This document shows, one piece after another, positions 61,458-64,000 of a DNA stretch of 64,000 nt (the first letter of the stretch is position 1; every line of letters begins with the position of its first letter). The translations under genes were made by a program, and so were the position numbers. Under the pieces are notes generated by a model. It was not told the DNA's origin, did not search any database, and worked only from the letters and a program-made list of their open reading frames with translations. The stretch is from UBA4744 sp963717135 (GTDB lineage: Bacteria; Actinomycetota; Acidimicrobiia; Spongiisociales; UBA4744). The DNA is taken from contig CAVQVN010000002.1 of assembly GCA_963717135.1 (NCBI GenBank), positions 1 through 64,000 of the forward strand. Direction: 5' to 3'.

Positions 61458-62696
61458 ATGTTCGACCCGCACACCATCCGCCCGCTCTTCCCCGCCTTGA
61501 ACCGAACTCAAGGTGGGGAACCCGTCGTATATCTGGATGGGCCCGGCGGAACCCAGACACCCCGAACGGTCTTCGAAGCCATGGCGGCCGTTCTGGAGGC
61601 AGGGGTCAGCAACCACGGTGGCGATTTTGCCACCAGTCACGAAGGCGAGGCCACCGTGTCGGCGGCGCGACACGCCGTCGCAGATCTCATCAACGCGACA
61701 AACCCCCGCGAGATCGCCTTCGGTCAGAACATGACCAGTCTCACGTTTGCGGTTTCCCGGGCTCTGGCCCGGACCTGGCAGCCGGGTGACGAGATCGTGG
61801 TCACCAGACTCGACCACGACGCCAATGTCACTCCGTGGGTGGTGGCAGCCGAAGAACGTGGTGTTCGGGTCCGGTGGCTCGATTTCCTTCCGGATGAGGG
61901 GTGCCGGCTCGACTACGAGTCTTTGGAGGACGTTCTCAACCGAAGAACCCGGTTGGTGGCTGTGACCCATGCCTCCAACGCAGTAGGCACCATTGTCGAC
62001 CTGAACCGGGTGGTTGCCGCCGCTCACTCCGTGGGCGCTCTCGTGTACGTCGATGCCGTGCACTACTCGCCGCATGGTTTGGTCGATGTGCAGGAGCTCG
62101 GATGCGACTTTCTGGTGGCATCCGCCTACAAGTTCTTCGGTCCTCATGTCGGGTTTGTGTACGGCCGCCATGACCTGTTTGCCGAGATCGAGGCATACAA
62201 GGTGAGGCCGGCCCCCTCAGACCCGCCCGGCAAGTGGGAGACCGGCACCCAGAGTTTTGAGAGTTTGGCCGGCGTAGCTGCCGCAATCGACTATCTCGCC
62301 TCGCTGGGCGGGGTAGACAAATCTGTACCGCGTCGTCTGGCATTACAGGGGGCGATGGGCGTAATCACCGAACATGAGCACCGTCTGACAGATGTGTTTC
62401 TGGAGGCGGTGGCCCGGAGGGACTTCCTCGCTCTCGCCGGCCCGGCCACCGCCGAGGGCCGGACCCCAACCTTCGCCCTGGCGGTTGATGGATTATCGGC
62501 TCAGGAGGTGCAGCACCGGCTGGGGAATGAGGGGATCTTCGTGTGGGCCGGCCACTACTACGCGGTGGAAGTGATGAAGCGCCTCGGTGTGCTCGAGACG
62601 GGTGGGCTGGTCAGGATCGGTTTCGTGCACTACAACACCAGAACCGAACTCGACCGGTTGGTGACCAGCCTCGACGGCCTGGTCGCCGAAAGGTGA
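61458..62696 (+). CDS. Cysteine-desulfurase-like class V aminotransferase
   Basis: This 412-residue PLP enzyme has the fold-type I landmarks of the CsdA-like subfamily: VVYLDGPGGTQTPRTVFEAM, IAFGQNMTSLTFAVSRALA, VTRLDHDANVTPWV, VYVDAVHYSPHGLVDVQELG, and the PLP-binding Lys in LVASAYKFFGPHVGFVYG. Genuine desulfurases need a catalytic Cys in a late loop; the only cysteines here are near residues 153 and 215, so it may not form a persulfide. Its position by molybdenum-hydroxylase genes tempts one to assign sulfur or selenium delivery, but the missing Cys argues against a standard mechanism. Confidence 0.8.
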   Translation: MFDPHTIRPLFPALNRTQGGEPVVYLDGPGGTQTPRTVFEAMAAVLEAGVSNHGGDFATSHEGEATVSAARHAVADLINATNPREIAFGQNMTSLTFAVSRALARTWQPGDEIVVTRLDHDANVTPWVVAAEERGVRVRWLDFLPDEGCRLDYESLEDVLNRRTRLVAVTHASNAVGTIVDLNRVVAAAHSVGALVYVDAVHYSPHGLVDVQELGCDFLVASAYKFFGPHVGFVYGRHDLFAEIEAYKVRPAPSDPPGKWETGTQSFESLAGVAAAIDYLASLGGVDKSVPRRLALQGAMGVITEHEHRLTDVFLEAVARRDFLALAGPATAEGRTPTFALAVDGLSAQEVQHRLGNEGIFVWAGHYYAVEVMKRLGVLETGGLVRIGFVHYNTRTELDRLVTSLDGLVAER

Positions 62697-62939
62697 TCGT
62701 CTAGGCGCGCTCTTTTCCTATCGGCACGCGCTCCCTCGTTACGATCGATGGGAGTCGCCGCAACCGTCGTGCGGCTGCGTCACGTCCCCGATGGAACGCA
62801 TCCATCAGATTGCGGCGCTGCTTTGCGTGTTTTCCCCGTTTGGACTCTTGCATGTCGCTGGGTCTCCTAACCGCCTTCTATCAATGTCGGCCCGGACCCG
62901 CATTGATCTGGAGAATGGTTCGCCCGGCTCGCAAAGGGA

Positions 62940-64000
62940 CTAGTCCGCTCGACGGAACGTATCCATCCGGATGCTCTCTCCATCCAGGCGGGATCGTTCC
63001 GCAGCCAGGGCCAATAGGTGGCTCTCCAGGACCTCCCGAACGGTGGTGATCGATGACCCCTCGCCGCGCACTGCTGCCCGGAAAGCCTGGAGAACTCCAA
63101 AGTCGCCTCCGCCGTGTCCGCTTTGTGCGGGGGGAATAGGGCGTACGGAACGCCGCCCGGTGACGTGGTCGTGGTGTTCGATCGTGCTTCCGTAGCCGAA
63201 TTTGGCGCGGAGCGTGCCCCGGGTGCCGTCGTATCTCATCGTGCGACCTTCTTCATGCGAATGCCCCTGCACGGTCAACGTCACCGTGGCTCCCGAGGTC
63301 AGCTGCATGGCAACCACTTGATGGTCGGCGACATCGTTGTCGCAGCGAAATACGCATCGCCCGTAGGGGCCGGATTCCAGGGCAGCCCGACGACCGGCGA
63401 GGCTCAGGTCATCCGTGACGACGTGAACCGGCCACCCGGTCAACGACTCATTCATGTACACCCGGGTGGCATCGAATGGACAGTCCTCGGCGACCGGGCA
63501 CCCATCGGTGCACCGGGCAGGGGCGCCGGATGGAGCGTTCTCAGACCGGAAATGGATCAGGGACCCAAACGACTGCAGGCTGATCACCGGATCACCCAGA
63601 TTCCAGGTCAGAATGTCGAAATCGTGACAGGCTTTGGCGAGGATCATGGGGGCGGACTGGTCCGCCCGCCGCCAGTTGCCGCGCACGAAGCTGTGCGCCA
63701 TATGCCAATACAGGAAGTTCTCGCGGTGGGACACCGTCACGATTTCCCCCAACCGACCGGAGGTGATTTCCTCATGAAGGGTCTGGAAGAAGGGCGTATA
63801 GCGCAAGACGTGACACACCTGGATCAGACGATCGGCCCGGTCGGCGGTGGCGACCAGATTGATCAGCTCACGTTTGGTGGTTGCCATCGGTTTCTCAACG
63901 AGAACGTGATAGCCCGATTCGAGGGCAGCCACGGCGGGGTCGTGATGCAACCGGTCCGGGGTGGCAACCAGGACGGCCTCGGCGAGCTGGGGTTGGTCCA
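62940..64000 (-). CDS. Gfo/Idh/MocA-family oxidoreductase, partial
   Basis: This NAD(P)-dependent sugar/inositol-type dehydrogenase runs off the right edge; about 350 codons are present. It shows HHDPAVAALESGYHVLVEKP (the EKP motif), IQVCHVLRYTPFFQTLHEEI, and a substrate-domain HDFDILTWNLGDP, all normal for the family, and a Cys-rich insert (CTDGCPVAEDCPF). The N-terminal GxGxxG part lies mostly outside the window. Substrate unknown. The region before its stop (62697-62939) is noncoding. Confidence 0.8.
   Translation of the reverse strand, partial: DQPQLAEAVLVATPDRLHHDPAVAALESGYHVLVEKPMATTKRELINLVATADRADRLIQVCHVLRYTPFFQTLHEEITSGRLGEIVTVSHRENFLYWHMAHSFVRGNWRRADQSAPMILAKACHDFDILTWNLGDPVISLQSFGSLIHFRSENAPSGAPARCTDGCPVAEDCPFDATRVYMNESLTGWPVHVVTDDLSLAGRRAALESGPYGRCVFRCDNDVADHQVVAMQLTSGATVTLTVQGHSHEEGRTMRYDGTRGTLRAKFGYGSTIEHHDHVTGRRSVRPIPPAQSGHGGGDFGVLQAFRAAVRGEGSSITTVREVLESHLLALAAERSRLDGESIRMDTFRRAD

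Noticed and set aside
62785..62815. Possible second copy of the oxidoreductase C-terminus
   Set aside because: GGAACGCATCCATC resembles GGAACGTATCCATC at 62954, but the similarity is too short to call a duplication.

Overview
The window looks like part of a chromosome from a high-GC actinobacterium, most likely an Acidimicrobiia-type lineage. The basis is strong G/C bias at third codon positions, Thr-rich linkers after lipoprotein signals, three-repeat SLH wall-binding modules, frequent GTG starts, and several promoters that appear to drive leaderless genes. This assignment is inference; no rRNA or housekeeping marker is present.

Left part (1-35 kb) is accessory and mosaic. It opens with a leftward defence cluster in which every gene carries reading-frame breaks: type I restriction hsdR, an AbiE toxin-antitoxin pair, then hsdM running off the edge. 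An unknown rightward gene and an intact, translationally coupled nurA-herA pair follow. Next come envelope genes: a PGRP amidase, a Thr-rich lipoprotein, an SLH-esterase, an acyltransferase and an M15-like peptidase. From 14.8 to 19.1 kb there are gene scraps: a serine-hydrolase tail, two half sirtuins and a lipoprotein fragment, plus an intact DUF6745-type operon. From 19 to 35 kb lie a frameshifted GH5-like lipoprotein, an alpha/beta hydrolase, two paralogous HTH genes, an SSI-domain lipoprotein, an ECF sigma/membrane propeller pair, SRPBCC proteins, a CcdA/MazF-type toxin-antitoxin pair, and a cupin/MarR pair. Fragments resembling the 3' half of tRNA-Val(CAC), with a repeated flanking module, recur through this part and suggest repeated integration at a tRNA gene.

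Middle part (35-48 kb) is intact. It holds a second ECF sigma/membrane protein pair, a methyltransferase, a divergent pair of lipoprotein enzymes (SagB-type nitroreductase and protein-isoaspartate methyltransferase), a large membrane fusion with a spermidine-synthase-like domain, a VOC protein, a three-gene ABC transporter behind a clear operator, and nicotinate phosphoribosyltransferase.

Right part (48-64 kb) is a purine and molybdenum-hydroxylase region. One operon has a YgfM-like FAD subunit, an XdhD-like molybdenum subunit whose fused ferredoxin domain has lost all cluster cysteines, XdhC, and the YqeB and YqeC proteins that mark selenium-dependent molybdenum hydroxylases, followed by an alcohol dehydrogenase. 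A second operon encodes a conventional three-subunit xanthine-dehydrogenase-type enzyme. Next to it are an 8-oxoguanine-deaminase-type amidohydrolase and an adenine-deaminase-type enzyme, so adenine and 8-oxoguanine could be funnelled to hypoxanthine, xanthine and urate. A desulfurase-like PLP protein and a partial Gfo/Idh/MocA oxidoreductase close the window. No complete tRNA, rRNA, CRISPR array or transposase gene was found.
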